A DNA stretch of 64,000 bases from Leptospira sp. 96542 (GCA_029310945.1 JARJFC010000008.1:50289-114288); one strand, 5' to 3'. Counted from the first letter of the stretch, positions 10,872 through 21,102 are shown. The notes: generated by a model from the sequence alone, not told the origin. Numbers and translations are program-made.

Positions 10872-12586
10872 ATTGTTTCCTTTTTTTGTCTGTTGTAAAG
10901 AATGCCTGTACCGATTAAACTAATTCCTAGAATGAGTCCTGCAATGATCCTAAACCCAATGGACAAGTTCCAAAAGTCATAAAGATAGAATTTTAGAACA
11001 ACAAGTCCGAGAGAAAAGATTCCGACTAGTTTTAAAGATTGGATATGTTTGTAAAACCCGAGACCAATTCCGAAAAGACCATAAGACAGAAGAACTACTG
11101 AATATAGGAATAATCTTTTTTCGGGTGGGAAGTGTAAGTAAATTTCAATGAATGTGCCAAGGAGCAAATAGGGATAAGCCGTGAATTGAAATAGTTTTTT
11201 GTAAAAACCTTCACTAAACTTCGCACAAAGCAAAAGATAGGTGGTTGTGAGTAAAAATAGAAATATCCTTCCATTCATTAAAAACATTTCGCCGTAAATA
11301 CGGTAGGAAAACGATAATAAGTGAATGAGAGAAAAAAACCAAACAGGAATTCCTGCGTAATATAAATACACTTGTTTTGAACGTGCTGCTGCAATGGTAA
11401 TTAGAAAAGAAAAGCTGATAAGACCGAAAGCGAGGATACGACCTTCCATTCCAAAAACAATGGCAGAAACGACAAAGGGAAGTCCAAAAAGTCCTAAGAT
11501 ATCGTAAATTTCTTTTTGGATCGGGAGATTTTTTTCGCCCTGTAACAAACGGTGGTAAAAACCATAAAAGATGATTACCATAAATAAAACATAAGCAGCT
11601 TTGAATGTTGGAAAATAAATACTAGCAACCCAGATAGATTGGATAAACCCAAAACTCAAAACCAAACCTAAAGTGATAAGTGAAAGGATTTGGTTTTTTG
11701 CTTTTGGTAAAAAATGAAATTCACGGAACAAAAACAAAATATACAAAACCAATTGGAAAATGAGCGGAAATAAACCTGGTGATGATTCTAAATTTTCGTA
11801 AGCCCACCCAATGAAAACCAAGTGGTTTCCTAAAATAAGGAGGAGGGGAAGATACTGCCAATGTTTCCTTCGACAAAAATAAACAAATATAAAATCCCAA
11901 AACAGTAGATACGTAAATAAAAATAGATACGAGTTTTGCCCACTGGACAAAAGGATGGGAACAAAAAATGCTCCTAAGTTTGAAAACCCAAATAAAAATT
12001 CTGAATCGAGGACGAGGGAGATGGTGACAGCGAGGATACAAAGTAAGAAGAGCCCCACAAATGTAAATTCTAAAGAATACAAATCATAGAATTGGAAACC
12101 AATAAAATAGGCGCTGAAACCAATCATAATCCCAAGTCCAAGTAAACTTGTGGCAATATACGGGTGTTTGGTTCTTGTCCAAAATCCAATTCCAAAAACT
12201 ATAAATCCGGTAATGATTCCAATCCAGATACGCATGGATTCATTTATCCAATACTCTTCGAATGCATAATTGAGAAACCAAATTGAAACAATGGCGAGTG
12301 AAAGCACTCCCAGTTTGATAAAAATATTTTCGCCAATCCAGGAAATGAAAGAGAACGAAGTCTTTGATTTTGTAAGTTCGGGCGAGGGTGATTCGCTTTT
12401 CTCAGCTCCGTGAGATAGGGTGGAAGGGAAAGTTTCGCTCGTTGTTAGCCTTGATTTGGGATCTTCGCTTTCGGCGTTCGGTTGATTTTTTTCGGAAAGT
12501 TGACTCACACGCAAAGAAAGCGTTGTGATTTCCTTTTGTAAAAAATCGATTTTCTTTTTGATTTCATCTATCTCACGTTCTGGCAC
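10868..12586 (-). CDS. DUF2339 polytopic membrane protein
   Basis: The 572-residue product starts (GTG) with a short coiled coil, KKKIDFLQKEITTLSLRVSQ at about 10-30. A low-complexity Ser/Glu/Pro linker follows, and then roughly fourteen or more hydrophobic helices from residue 85 to the end. This layout, cytoplasmic coiled coil plus a long run of helices including WIGENIFIKLGVLSLAI, is characteristic of DUF2339. The start is not preceded by a strong ribosome-binding site, so translation initiation may be weak or coupled. Partner of the downstream DUF3999-like protein. Function unknown; it could be a transporter-like or envelope scaffold protein. Confidence 0.8.
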   Translation of the reverse strand: MPEREIDEIKKKIDFLQKEITTLSLRVSQLSEKNQPNAESEDPKSRLTTSETFPSTLSHGAEKSESPSPELTKSKTSFSFISWIGENIFIKLGVLSLAIVSIWFLNYAFEEYWINESMRIWIGIITGFIVFGIGFWTRTKHPYIATSLLGLGIMIGFSAYFIGFQFYDLYSLEFTFVGLFLLCILAVTISLVLDSEFLFGFSNLGAFFVPILLSSGQNSYLFLFTYLLFWDFIFVYFCRRKHWQYLPLLLILGNHLVFIGWAYENLESSPGLFPLIFQLVLYILFLFREFHFLPKAKNQILSLITLGLVLSFGFIQSIWVASIYFPTFKAAYVLFMVIIFYGFYHRLLQGEKNLPIQKEIYDILGLFGLPFVVSAIVFGMEGRILAFGLISFSFLITIAAARSKQVYLYYAGIPVWFFSLIHLLSFSYRIYGEMFLMNGRIFLFLLTTTYLLLCAKFSEGFYKKLFQFTAYPYLLLGTFIEIYLHFPPEKRLFLYSVVLLSYGLFGIGLGFYKHIQSLKLVGIFSLGLVVLKFYLYDFWNLSIGFRIIAGLILGISLIGTGILYNRQKKETI

Positions 12587-12630
12587 AAGGGTTTAAATTT
12601 CCCAAAGAACAAAAGTTTGGAAATCTTTTT

Positions 12631-14646
12631 TTATTCGGGATCGTTCCACATACCGTTTTCGCGGATAAGTTCAATGAGCTGGTCTGCCGCTTCTGTTTCT
12701 GAAACACCTTTTCGGACAATTTCCTTGCCTTTGTAGAGATGCACCTTACCCACACCAGCACCAACGTAACCAAAATCAGCATCTGCCATCTCACCTGGAC
12801 CATTCACAATGCAACCCATAACCGCAATTTTTACACCTTTTAGGTGGCCAGTTTTTTCTTTGATTTTGGCAGTTGTGGATTGTAAGTCGAACATGGTTCG
12901 CCCACAAGATGGACAAGAAATATACTCAGTTTTGGTCAGCCTGAGTCTTGTAGCTTGGAGTATGTCGTAAGTTAGGTGTAGTGATTCCTCGGGATCCATA
13001 TCGGAGATTCGGATCAGGTCTCCGATCCCGTCTAACAAACTCCCTCCCAGATGGATGGAGGAATGGTATAAAATGTCCTCATGAGCGAAGGATTGATTCA
13101 CAAGAAAAATGGGAAAATCGGATTCTCTCAGAGTGAATGCCAATTTCCTTTGGTCATGGAGTGTCCCATTGGGAATGGAAAAAAATAAATTTTGGATTCG
13201 TTTGGATTGGCATTCTTGTACGAGCTGTGGGAGATTGTTCAGGTCACTTGCGGAGATGGTTAATTCGACAGAACGATTGTCCTTTGCATACCGAGCCAAA
13301 AAATCTAAAAACTCTGATTGGATTTTTGTTTCGCCTTTTGTGATCACAAATGGATTGAGGACCCATTTGTGGACAGAATACAATTCTTCTACATAACTTT
13401 CGTAATCCTTGGTTAAAGTTGCATTCAATTCCACAGAAACAGGTAGGGGAAATTTTCCTCGTTTCGTTTGGTTTGACAAGCTAACTAGTGATAACTCGTC
13501 TTGGATTTGAAAATGGAGGATTTCAGGCAATCGACCTGATTTTTGATTTTTCTGCAAAACTCCTAACACCTCATCAGGAGTACTTTCGCCGTAATAGGGA
13601 AAACTGAATTCAATCCGAACAGGGTTGGAATCTCCAAGGAAAGTACTTCCGATCTTCGATTCTTTGGAATAAAAACGAGAATAAGTATATGGGTCTCGGA
13701 ATTCGGTAAACAAAGTGGAAGGATGGGCAATTGGATTCATACCAACATCCATATCCATAGGCATAACATTGTATTTTTTGACTAGTTCCTTGGCGACGGG
13801 GATTTCATGAATGGCATCTTCGGTTAACGAGACACGGATGGTATCACCCAAACCATCTTCCAGTAGGGAGCCAATCCCAATGGCAGATTTGATCCGACCA
13901 TCCTTACCATCACCTGCTTCTGTCACTCCCAAGTGGAGCGGGTAGTCCATTTGCAAATCATAAAACCTAGACACAAGGAGACGATAAGCTTGGATCATGA
14001 CTTGGGGGTTCGATGCTTTCATCGACACGACTATGTCTTTGTAGGAATTGGCTTCTGCAATCCGGATGAATTCGAGTGCGGATTCCACCATCCCCAGTGG
14101 GGTGTCACCAAACCGGTTCATAACCCTGTCGGACAAACTCCCATGGTTTGTACCAATCCGCATGGCAACGCCTAACTCTTTTGCACGAAGAACTAGGGGA
14201 GTAAAAACTTCTTCGATTCGTTCGAGTTCTTCTTCGTATTCTTTGTCAGAGTATTCTATGATTTCAAATTTTTTTTTGTCTGCAAAATTACCTGGATTGA
14301 TGCGAATTTTTTCTACCCATTCAACACATTTTAAAGCGACTTGCGGTGTGAAATGAATGTCTGCAACGAGAGGAACTTTGAGCCCAAGTTCTTTCATTCG
14401 TTTTCGGATATTTGGTAGATTATCTGCATCGGCCTGACTTGGTACTGTTAGGCGGACAATCTCGGATCCAGCACGTTCCAAATCCATAATTTGTTGGATT
14501 GAGCTTTCCGTATCTCTAGTGTTAGATGTAATCATGGATTGAATTCTGATTGGGTTTTTCCCACCAATCCCCACACCCCCCACCATCACTTCTCGGGTTT
14601 TTCGGCGTTTGTAAAAAAATGGGGATTCGTTGTATTTGGTGCTCAT
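12631..14646 (-). CDS. ispG: 4-hydroxy-3-methylbut-2-en-1-yl diphosphate synthase, long form
   Basis: Penultimate-stage enzyme of the MEP isoprenoid pathway, converting MEcPP to HMBPP with a [4Fe-4S] cluster. The N-terminal TIM-barrel reads [20 protein letters not shown] and [15 protein letters not shown]. The cluster ligands appear in SCPSCGR (about 577) and [20 protein letters not shown] (about 608). At 671 residues it is nearly twice the E. coli enzyme and carries an extra central domain of about 250 residues between barrel and cluster domain, as in plants and Chlamydia. It starts with ATG and faces the small gene at 14780 across a 133-base divergent gap. Confidence 0.95.
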   Translation of the reverse strand: MSTKYNESPFFYKRRKTREVMVGGVGIGGKNPIRIQSMITSNTRDTESSIQQIMDLERAGSEIVRLTVPSQADADNLPNIRKRMKELGLKVPLVADIHFTPQVALKCVEWVEKIRINPGNFADKKKFEIIEYSDKEYEEELERIEEVFTPLVLRAKELGVAMRIGTNHGSLSDRVMNRFGDTPLGMVESALEFIRIAEANSYKDIVVSMKASNPQVMIQAYRLLVSRFYDLQMDYPLHLGVTEAGDGKDGRIKSAIGIGSLLEDGLGDTIRVSLTEDAIHEIPVAKELVKKYNVMPMDMDVGMNPIAHPSTLFTEFRDPYTYSRFYSKESKIGSTFLGDSNPVRIEFSFPYYGESTPDEVLGVLQKNQKSGRLPEILHFQIQDELSLVSLSNQTKRGKFPLPVSVELNATLTKDYESYVEELYSVHKWVLNPFVITKGETKIQSEFLDFLARYAKDNRSVELTISASDLNNLPQLVQECQSKRIQNLFFSIPNGTLHDQRKLAFTLRESDFPIFLVNQSFAHEDILYHSSIHLGGSLLDGIGDLIRISDMDPEESLHLTYDILQATRLRLTKTEYISCPSCGRTMFDLQSTTAKIKEKTGHLKGVKIAVMGCIVNGPGEMADADFGYVGAGVGKVHLYKGKEIVRKGVSETEAADQLIELIRENGMWNDPE

Positions 14647-14666
14647 TTTGGTCTTATGTTCTCATT

Positions 14667-14682
14667 ATCTAAAAAATTAGAT
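14667..14682. promoter_or_regulatory. 16-bp perfect palindrome in divergent gap
   Basis: ATCTAA-AAAA-TTAGAT lies 20 bases upstream of the ispG start codon and about 100 bases upstream of the small gene on the other strand. There is no T-run after it, so an operator is more likely than a terminator. The regulator is unknown and a chance A/T palindrome is possible. Confidence 0.3.
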
Positions 14683-14779
14683 CCGAATTTTTGGGCAAGC
14701 AGTATGAAAAAAATCTGTAAGTTTCAATTTCCTATTTTCTGGTTCCGAAAATCAATTATAGGCCGGGCAAACGGGAAAA

Positions 14780-15064
14780 ATGAATACGGAAATCAAACAA
14801 GGTTTACAAAGGAAGTATCGGGTCCAGGTGACTGTGGCCATTTACCGAGAGGGGAACCTTTCCTATAAAAGTGAGATACTTTCGCCAGCCTATTATGAAA
14901 AACGCCAAGAGGCTCGGGATCATATCCGACAAGAAATCAAAGAAAGACTTGCTCACTCTAGGTTTTTCCGCTCCACTAGACTCGATTATGATTTGGTTCG
15001 TTATACGGAAGAAGGGAGTTGTAATACTTTTTTGCGTTATAGCATCCAAGACACCGAAATTTGA
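14780..15064 (+). CDS. Small conserved-looking hypothetical protein
   Basis: 94 residues, highly charged (many Arg, Glu, Tyr), with no signal peptide or membrane helix, so probably cytoplasmic. An ACGGGAAAA stretch precedes the ATG. The pattern of alternating charged and aromatic residues (RVQVTVAIYREGNLSYKSE) suggests a small alpha/beta fold. The stop codon overlaps the mutY TTG start (TTGA), so the two are likely translated from one message. I do not recognise the family. Being real is supported by the coupling and the fit to the gap. Confidence 0.6.
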   Translation: MNTEIKQGLQRKYRVQVTVAIYREGNLSYKSEILSPAYYEKRQEARDHIRQEIKERLAHSRFFRSTRLDYDLVRYTEEGSCNTFLRYSIQDTEI

Positions 15065-16122
15065 ACCCAAATCAAAAATTATACCACTGGTACCAAATCC
15101 ACAAAAGAGACCTTCCGTTTCGTAAAAAAAAACTAGCCTACCAAATTTGGGTCTCAGAGGTGATGTTGCAACAGACCCGTGTGGCAGCCATGTTGCCTTT
15201 GTATGAAAACTTTATCCAGAGTTTTCCCACCATTGAGGATTTGGCTAATTCCGATGAAACGGCAGTGCTTACCGCTTGGAAGGGGCTTGGATACTACCAG
15301 AGAGCTCGCAATTTGAGAAAGGGTGCAATCTATTTGGTACAAAATTACAACGGTCAATTTCCTAAAGACTTAGAGTCCGTTTTAAAAATTCCAGGGATTG
15401 GATCGTATACTGCGCGAGCCATTCTTTCCATTACCTACGATCTTCCATTTGCAGTTTTGGATGGAAACGTTAAACGTGTGTTAGCTCGTTTATTCGGATA
15501 CCAAAATAATATACTGGGTTCGGTTGCAGACAAAGAATTACAAAGAATTGCGGATGGTTTTTTGAATTTGAGTTCTCCAGGTGACCACAACCAAGCCATG
15601 ATGGAACTTGGAGCAACGTTGTGTTTGCCTGAATCTCCTAAATGTTTGGTCTGTCCGATTCAGGAATATTGTAAATCTAATTTGGAAAAAACCACAGATC
15701 GTATCCCACTTAGGAAGAAAAACGAAACGAAAATTTCACTCCAAGGAAAAATCTTTTGGTTGGAAAATAAAAATCAAATTCTACTTGTGAAGGAAAAAAA
15801 AGAAAGGTTCCTGAAAGGATTCTTTCATACACCATTTGGGTTTTTTGAAACTGGCGTGTTACCTGCCTACACACCATCTCCTTTTATGGAATCGATTGCA
15901 CGAATGGCTGAGGAAAGTGAATTTTTATCTAATTTTAAACATACCATCACACACCATTCTTTATTGTTTGGAGTTTGGAAAATGGAAGTAGGAGTTCGCG
16001 AAAAATTGGAAACAATTTGTTTCCAAAATGAAGTGGAATACAAATGGGTGGATATCTCAAAACTGGAAGATGAGTTTCCATCTTCCATAGCAAAAAAAAT
16101 TATAAAGATTGTGCTTTACTAA
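15061..16122 (+). CDS. mutY: A/G-specific adenine DNA glycosylase
   Basis: MutY removes adenine mispaired with 8-oxoguanine in base-excision repair. Seen in order: EVMLQQTRVA (about 32-41, with the catalytic Glu), the helix-hairpin-helix LKIPGIGSYTARAI (about 107-120), the catalytic-Asp segment LDGNVKRVLARLF (about 132-144), and a [4Fe-4S] loop of Cys-x6-Cys-x2-Cys-x5-Cys near 190-206. A NUDIX-like C-terminal recognition domain follows. 353 residues is the normal length. The start is TTG, overlapping the stop of the preceding small gene, and no later ATG would keep the N-terminal helix. Confidence 0.95.
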   Translation: MNPNQKLYHWYQIHKRDLPFRKKKLAYQIWVSEVMLQQTRVAAMLPLYENFIQSFPTIEDLANSDETAVLTAWKGLGYYQRARNLRKGAIYLVQNYNGQFPKDLESVLKIPGIGSYTARAILSITYDLPFAVLDGNVKRVLARLFGYQNNILGSVADKELQRIADGFLNLSSPGDHNQAMMELGATLCLPESPKCLVCPIQEYCKSNLEKTTDRIPLRKKNETKISLQGKIFWLENKNQILLVKEKKERFLKGFFHTPFGFFETGVLPAYTPSPFMESIARMAEESEFLSNFKHTITHHSLLFGVWKMEVGVREKLETICFQNEVEYKWVDISKLEDEFPSSIAKKIIKIVLY

Positions 16123-16150
16123 ATCCTACTTATAACTAAAATTTTCGTCC

Positions 16151-18859
16151 ATGGCTTTTATCGTCCAATGGATTGAAATTGTCCTGAGTGGTATCCCACT
16201 CCCTCTCTTAGAAGTTTGGGGTAGGTTTAGTTATATCCTTGGTTTACTCCTCGCTTTATTTGCATTTTTGGGTTTTAGTTTTCGCAACGGATCCAATTGG
16301 AAATTTTCGAGAGAAACTCTTTCTTGGGATTCTAAAACAGTTTTTAGTTTTGGTATTACCTTTATTTTGATTTTTGTTACAGGAGCCATTGGCAGTAGCA
16401 TTGTGCTAGTTCCTGGAGCCCAAACCTTCGAAAGTTTAAAAGATCTATCCGTTTTTTTATGTATCAATCTTTTTGGTTATCCAGCCCTCATTGCAGTTCC
16501 TTTCGCTTATGCTTTGTCCGATCTGATTGAAGGCATCCCACCTGAATTTTTATTCGATTGGATTTTCGGTTATTTTATAAATCCTAGTTTTTTCTGGATA
16601 TCATACCAATTCTTTGGAAAAAATCCCGATTTCCGCCAAATGAAAGTTTGGTTGTACTATGTATTGTTCGTATTCTTATTTTTACTTCTCGAACCTTTTT
16701 TATGGGGGTATTTATGTTCTGACCAATTTGGATCTCAGATCGGGTACTATAGTATCAGTGCAGCACTTCTATTCACAACTGGTTTCACTTGGATCCTCGC
16801 TCCCTTTGTTTTCCTCCTTGTTTTTCCATTGGCCAAACGTTTTGGTTTTTTCTGGGCAGAAATTCCTGGTCACGTACAGGAAAGGAGTTTGCGAAATCCA
16901 AAAGAAATTTGGGTTTCGGGTACCGTTGGCAAAACAAATAACGAATTACAAACGGGGGTTCCTGTTCGGTTTTTCTTTATCGCCCCGATTATTTTCATTG
17001 TGCTCTTTCTTGTGGGGATCACGGCCTACATCACCTTAAAAAATGCGGAAGAATCCGCCATTAAACTGGCTCGTGTGGTTCACGACCAATGGTCTGAAAA
17101 CATTCGATTGGCTTTGGATCATTATCTTTTTACATATTCCGATTTGGAGAAAAATCCTTCTATTCTCATGGATCGTTTACGTTTGGGAACCAAGGAGCCA
17201 AGTGGAGTGGTTTATGTTCTGGATTCGATTGGAAATATAAAATTGCAACTAGACCAAAACACTGACGTTTTTGCAAGTTTTATGGAAATTTATAAAAATG
17301 ATAAAACAAATCTTCTCTCCAAGGATAAGGAGGTTCATTTGCATTTTCCCGTGGTGACAAAGTCTCCCTTATCCCGCGAAAATTGGTATGCTGTAATTTT
17401 TCCCTACCAAAATCCAAAATTAGATTCTGAATTAAAGATCATCACCTTACTACCCGAATCATTTTACTTAGGTGGGGTCAGGTCGGGAAACAGTGATTCG
17501 GCGACTGTATTTGCATGGGCACTTGTTGTATCCTTATTTGTGGCAGCGGGTCTTGCACGGATTGTCATCTCACCTATTTTAAATGTTTCCAATGCTGCGA
17601 AGGCCTTGGCCGGGGGAGATCTGGGCAAACGAGTACCAGAAAGTTATTTATCGGAAATTCAAGTTTTGTCAGCTACCTTCAATTTAATGGCAGATGAGCT
17701 TTTACAAAATTACAACCAAACAAAAGCTTATGAAAAAACTATTTTGGAACTGAATGCCAATTTGGAAAAACGAATCGAAGAACGAACAGAAGAACTCATT
17801 AGTACCAATTCCAAACTCATCGAAACCATTCAAACTAAGGAAAAAATTCTAAACGATTTACATTTGGCACAAGACCAACTTTTATTGTCTGAAAAATTGG
17901 CCACGCTTGGGCAACTTGCAGCAGGAATGACTCATGAATTGAATACACCACTTGGCGCAATAACATCGAGTGTACGGGCTCTCACTCAAATTTTAGAAAA
18001 AGATATTTTTGAACTCCCTGACTTTTTTGCCAATTTAGATGAAAGTGATCGTATATTATTTGGCGAACTCCTCACGCATAGTACAAACAATAGAAATGAA
18101 TTGAGTGGAATGATGAACAGAAATTTAAAAAAGGAATGGGTTCAAAAATGTGAAGGAGCTCAGATTCAAAATGCGGAAGCACTTGTTGCTGAAATAATTT
18201 CTTTAAATCTACACACTATGGGTGAACGAATATTTGATATATTGAAAAAACATAATATATTAACGATCTTAAAGCACGTAGGGACAATCTCGAATTTGTT
18301 ACAATTTACACAGGTCATCCAATTGGCAACAGGCAAGGCTATTCATGTGGTGGATGCACTCAAACAATATTTAAAAAAAGACAATGATGGAAAAAATGAT
18401 ACACTCACTCCTGTTGACATTCGTAAGGAAATGGATTCAATCCTGACATTGTATCATAGTAAAATCAAACACGATGTTGATCTCATAAAGGAATACAATA
18501 CCGATTTACTTTGTTTGGGAAACAGGGATCAATTGAATCAGGTCTGGATCAACCTATTGAACAATGCTTTGCAGGCAATGGGCTACAAAGGTAAATTAAA
18601 AATTAAGTTGGAAGAAAATCAAAATTTTATCGTCACATCCGTCATTGACAGTGGTGCTGGAATTCCCTTAGAGATTGGATCCAGGGTCTTTGACCCTTTT
18701 TTCACTACAAAAAAACATGGGGAAGGAATTGGCCTTGGGCTTGACATTTGTAAACAAATCGTAGAGAAAATGAGGGGCAAAATTGAGTTCCAGTCTAGGC
18801 CAGGAGAGACAGTGTTTTCTGTCCATTTACCAGTCATAACAGAATCAATCCACAAGTGA
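16151..18859 (+). CDS. Membrane-bound hybrid-length sensor histidine kinase
   Basis: 902 residues. Five or six hydrophobic helices fill residues 5-230, another helix lies at about 275-297, then an extracytoplasmic sensor region to about 445, a last helix (about 450-472), a HAMP linker (SPILNVSNAAKALAGGDLGK), a coiled coil and the kinase core. The phospho-acceptor is His595 in AAGMTHELNTPLGAI. The ATPase has an N-box (NQVWINLLNNALQAM, ~797), G1 (DSGAGIP) and G2 (HGEGIGLGLDIC). Between His595 and the second dimerisation helix (about residue 718 on) sits an unusually long insert. The response regulator gene follows after 9 bases, so the two should form one signalling pair. Signal unknown. Confidence 0.9.
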   Translation: MAFIVQWIEIVLSGIPLPLLEVWGRFSYILGLLLALFAFLGFSFRNGSNWKFSRETLSWDSKTVFSFGITFILIFVTGAIGSSIVLVPGAQTFESLKDLSVFLCINLFGYPALIAVPFAYALSDLIEGIPPEFLFDWIFGYFINPSFFWISYQFFGKNPDFRQMKVWLYYVLFVFLFLLLEPFLWGYLCSDQFGSQIGYYSISAALLFTTGFTWILAPFVFLLVFPLAKRFGFFWAEIPGHVQERSLRNPKEIWVSGTVGKTNNELQTGVPVRFFFIAPIIFIVLFLVGITAYITLKNAEESAIKLARVVHDQWSENIRLALDHYLFTYSDLEKNPSILMDRLRLGTKEPSGVVYVLDSIGNIKLQLDQNTDVFASFMEIYKNDKTNLLSKDKEVHLHFPVVTKSPLSRENWYAVIFPYQNPKLDSELKIITLLPESFYLGGVRSGNSDSATVFAWALVVSLFVAAGLARIVISPILNVSNAAKALAGGDLGKRVPESYLSEIQVLSATFNLMADELLQNYNQTKAYEKTILELNANLEKRIEERTEELISTNSKLIETIQTKEKILNDLHLAQDQLLLSEKLATLGQLAAGMTHELNTPLGAITSSVRALTQILEKDIFELPDFFANLDESDRILFGELLTHSTNNRNELSGMMNRNLKKEWVQKCEGAQIQNAEALVAEIISLNLHTMGERIFDILKKHNILTILKHVGTISNLLQFTQVIQLATGKAIHVVDALKQYLKKDNDGKNDTLTPVDIRKEMDSILTLYHSKIKHDVDLIKEYNTDLLCLGNRDQLNQVWINLLNNALQAMGYKGKLKIKLEENQNFIVTSVIDSGAGIPLEIGSRVFDPFFTTKKHGEGIGLGLDICKQIVEKMRGKIEFQSRPGETVFSVHLPVITESIHK

Positions 18860-18868
18860 GGGAATATT

Positions 18869-19276
18869 TTGCAAACCGTAGGAAATAAAAACGCAATCGT
18901 CTGCGTGGATGATGAACCAATTTTGCTACTTTCTTTGGTGCAAGAACTCAAAAGAGAAATCGGCAACGGGATTGCCTATGAAACAGCTTTGAATCCGACG
19001 GAAGCGATGGAGGTAATCGATGATCTCTGCTCTTCTGGAGTGGATGTCATCCTTATTCTTTCTGATTGGTTGATGCCAGGTATGAAGGGGGATGAATTCC
19101 TCATCCAAGTACACCAAAAATACCCTCAGATCAAATCCATTCTCATTTCTGGTCATGCCGACAAAGCTGCCATGGAGCGTTTACGGAACGAAGCCAATAC
19201 AGTGGCCTTTTTTCCCAAACCATGGAACTCTGGTGAACTCATAGAAGCCGTTCGTTTCAGTTGCAATATTAGCTAA
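18869..19276 (+). CDS. Single-domain response regulator
   Basis: 135 residues consisting of a receiver domain only, with no DNA-binding or enzymatic output domain. Acidic pocket VCVDDEP near residue 12, phospho-acceptor Asp in LILSDWLMPGMKG (about 62), the conserved Ser in ILISGHAD and the Lys in FFPKPW are all present. It starts at TTG after a GAGGGA ribosome-binding site, directly after the histidine kinase gene, and is its presumed partner. A lone receiver implies phosphorelay or protein-protein output. An ATG-free N-terminus makes the exact start slightly uncertain. Confidence 0.88.
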   Translation: MQTVGNKNAIVCVDDEPILLLSLVQELKREIGNGIAYETALNPTEAMEVIDDLCSSGVDVILILSDWLMPGMKGDEFLIQVHQKYPQIKSILISGHADKAAMERLRNEANTVAFFPKPWNSGELIEAVRFSCNIS

Positions 19277-19294
19277 ATCCAAAATCATGTTCCT

Positions 19295-19570
19295 GTGCGC
19301 ACCATTTACATCCGGCAACTTCGGTTTGAGGAGGCCAGAACCAAACTAGAACGTGAACTCAACGACGCCTTTATGGACGGGGAGAGTTTTGTCGAAATTT
19401 TGCATGGGATTGGAGAAGGGATCCTACGCAAAATGGCCTTAGAATACGTTGGTTCCTGTGATTTTCTGAAATTGGTCGAAAGAGACCCTATGATCCGCAC
19501 AAACCCAGGTAGTACTTTGGTGGAAATTCTTGCACCTTCTAAAGAATACATCAACCGATTGAAAAAATGA
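19295..19570 (+). CDS. Stand-alone Smr-domain protein
   Basis: 91 residues from a GTG start. The segment FVEILHGIGEGILRKM matches the Smr (small MutS-related) core with its HGxGxGxLR motif. The helix before it (EEARTKLERELNDAFMDG) also fits. The first Smr motif, normally LDLHG or LDLRG, is replaced by IYIRQL here. Smr domains bind branched nucleic acids or act as nucleases in ribosome rescue; which applies is unknown. Its stop overlaps the cimA start (ATGA). Confidence 0.8.
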   Translation: MRTIYIRQLRFEEARTKLERELNDAFMDGESFVEILHGIGEGILRKMALEYVGSCDFLKLVERDPMIRTNPGSTLVEILAPSKEYINRLKK

Positions 19571-21102
19571 AACATTCTTTAGAACCCATCCAAATTTTAG
19601 ATGTGACCCTGCGTGATGGGGAACAAACCAATGGTGTGTCTTTCTCTTGGCAACAGAAGTTAAATATCACCAAACATTTGCTAAAAGATCTCAAAGTAAA
19701 TAGAGTGGAAATTGCCAGTGCTAGGGTATCTCCTGGCGAGTTTGAAGCAGTCAAAAAAATCATTGAGTGGTCAAAGTCAGAAGGTTTACACGAAAACATC
19801 GAAATTTTAGGTTTTGTGGATTACGATAAAACAGTTGAGTGGATGAAAGGAACAGGCGTTAAGGTACTTAACCTTCTCACGAAGGGTTCTCTCAACCATC
19901 TAACCAATCAGCTCAAAAAAAAGCCGGAAGAACATTTTTTAGATATTCAAAAGACCGTACAATTTGCACAGAAAAATGGAATCAGGGTGAATGTTTACTT
20001 AGAGGATTGGTCAAACGGTTTTATCCATTCGAAAGATTACGTTTTAGAATATTTATCTGAAATCCAAAAATTTGGAGTAGAAAAGTTTTTTTTGGCGGAT
20101 ACCTTGGGGGTATTATCTCCAGACGAAGTTCATTCGAGCATCGGTTATCTCACAAAAGAATTTCCGAGCCTTTGGTTTGAATTTCATGGGCATAATGATT
20201 ATGACCTAGCGGTTGCTAATTGTTTGGCTGCAGTAAAGTCAGGTGTAAAAGGTTTACATGTGGCGGTGAATGGCCTTGGGGAGAGAGCAGGCAATTCACC
20301 CTTGGAAGCGGTGATCACTGCACTACATGATAAACTGGGTATAAAAACCTCCATAAGCGAAAAAGAAATTACAAATGCATCAAGGCTTGTGGAAATTTTT
20401 TCTGGTAAACGGATTTCTGACAACAGACCGATTGTGGGAGAAGATGTTTTTACCCAAACTGCGGGTGTCCATGCCGATGGCGACAAAAAAGGAAATCTAT
20501 ATGCGAACCCAATTTTGCCAGAGCGATTTGGTCGGTCACGGGTGTATGCCCTGGGCAAATTGGCAGGTAAGGCGAGCATCACAGAAAATCTAAAACAGCT
20601 TGGTATGGTGCTTTCACCTGAAATCGAAAAAAAAGTCTTAGAACGTGTCATTGAACTTGGAGACCAAAATAAAACTGTCACCAAGGAAGACTTGCCATAC
20701 ATCATCGCTGATCTTACAGGAGAAAATTTGGGTGCGAGTTTTCATATTGAGACCTGCATTGTCACATCGGGTATCGGGGTAAAACCAAAGGCCGAAGTGA
20801 AAGTGAAATACAAAGATACATTTTATGAAGCTCACGGAGAAGGAGACGGGGGTTACGATGCCTTTATGAATGCACTTGGGAAGATTTTGGATACTTTAAA
20901 CATTCAAATTCCAATATTATATGATTATGAAGTGAGGATCCCGCCAGGTGGAAATACAAACGCTTTGGTCGAAACGGTGATCACTTGGAAAAAAGCGGGG
21001 GATAAACAACCACTCCGTACCATTGGAGTTGATCCTGACCAACAAGTGGCAGCAGTGAAAGCAACCGAACGTATGTTGCATATAATTTTGGGTATATCAT
21101 GA
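19567..21102 (+). CDS. cimA: (R)-citramalate synthase
   Basis: Condenses pyruvate with acetyl-CoA to (R)-citramalate, the first step of the threonine-independent isoleucine route. The catalytic TIM barrel starts with ILDVTLRDGEQTNGVSFSW, keeps the HGHNDYDLAVAN metal site (about 207-218) and the GLGERAGNSPLEA loop. A C-terminal regulatory domain (about 390-511) ends in DYEVRIPPGGNTNALVET. The match to the characterised L. interrogans enzyme, as I remember it, is extensive (for example GEDVFTQTAGVHADGDKKGN). That separates it from leucine-specific LeuA and from homocitrate synthases. It overlaps both neighbours by four bases. Confidence 0.92.
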   Translation: MKHSLEPIQILDVTLRDGEQTNGVSFSWQQKLNITKHLLKDLKVNRVEIASARVSPGEFEAVKKIIEWSKSEGLHENIEILGFVDYDKTVEWMKGTGVKVLNLLTKGSLNHLTNQLKKKPEEHFLDIQKTVQFAQKNGIRVNVYLEDWSNGFIHSKDYVLEYLSEIQKFGVEKFFLADTLGVLSPDEVHSSIGYLTKEFPSLWFEFHGHNDYDLAVANCLAAVKSGVKGLHVAVNGLGERAGNSPLEAVITALHDKLGIKTSISEKEITNASRLVEIFSGKRISDNRPIVGEDVFTQTAGVHADGDKKGNLYANPILPERFGRSRVYALGKLAGKASITENLKQLGMVLSPEIEKKVLERVIELGDQNKTVTKEDLPYIIADLTGENLGASFHIETCIVTSGIGVKPKAEVKVKYKDTFYEAHGEGDGGYDAFMNALGKILDTLNIQIPILYDYEVRIPPGGNTNALVETVITWKKAGDKQPLRTIGVDPDQQVAAVKATERMLHIILGIS

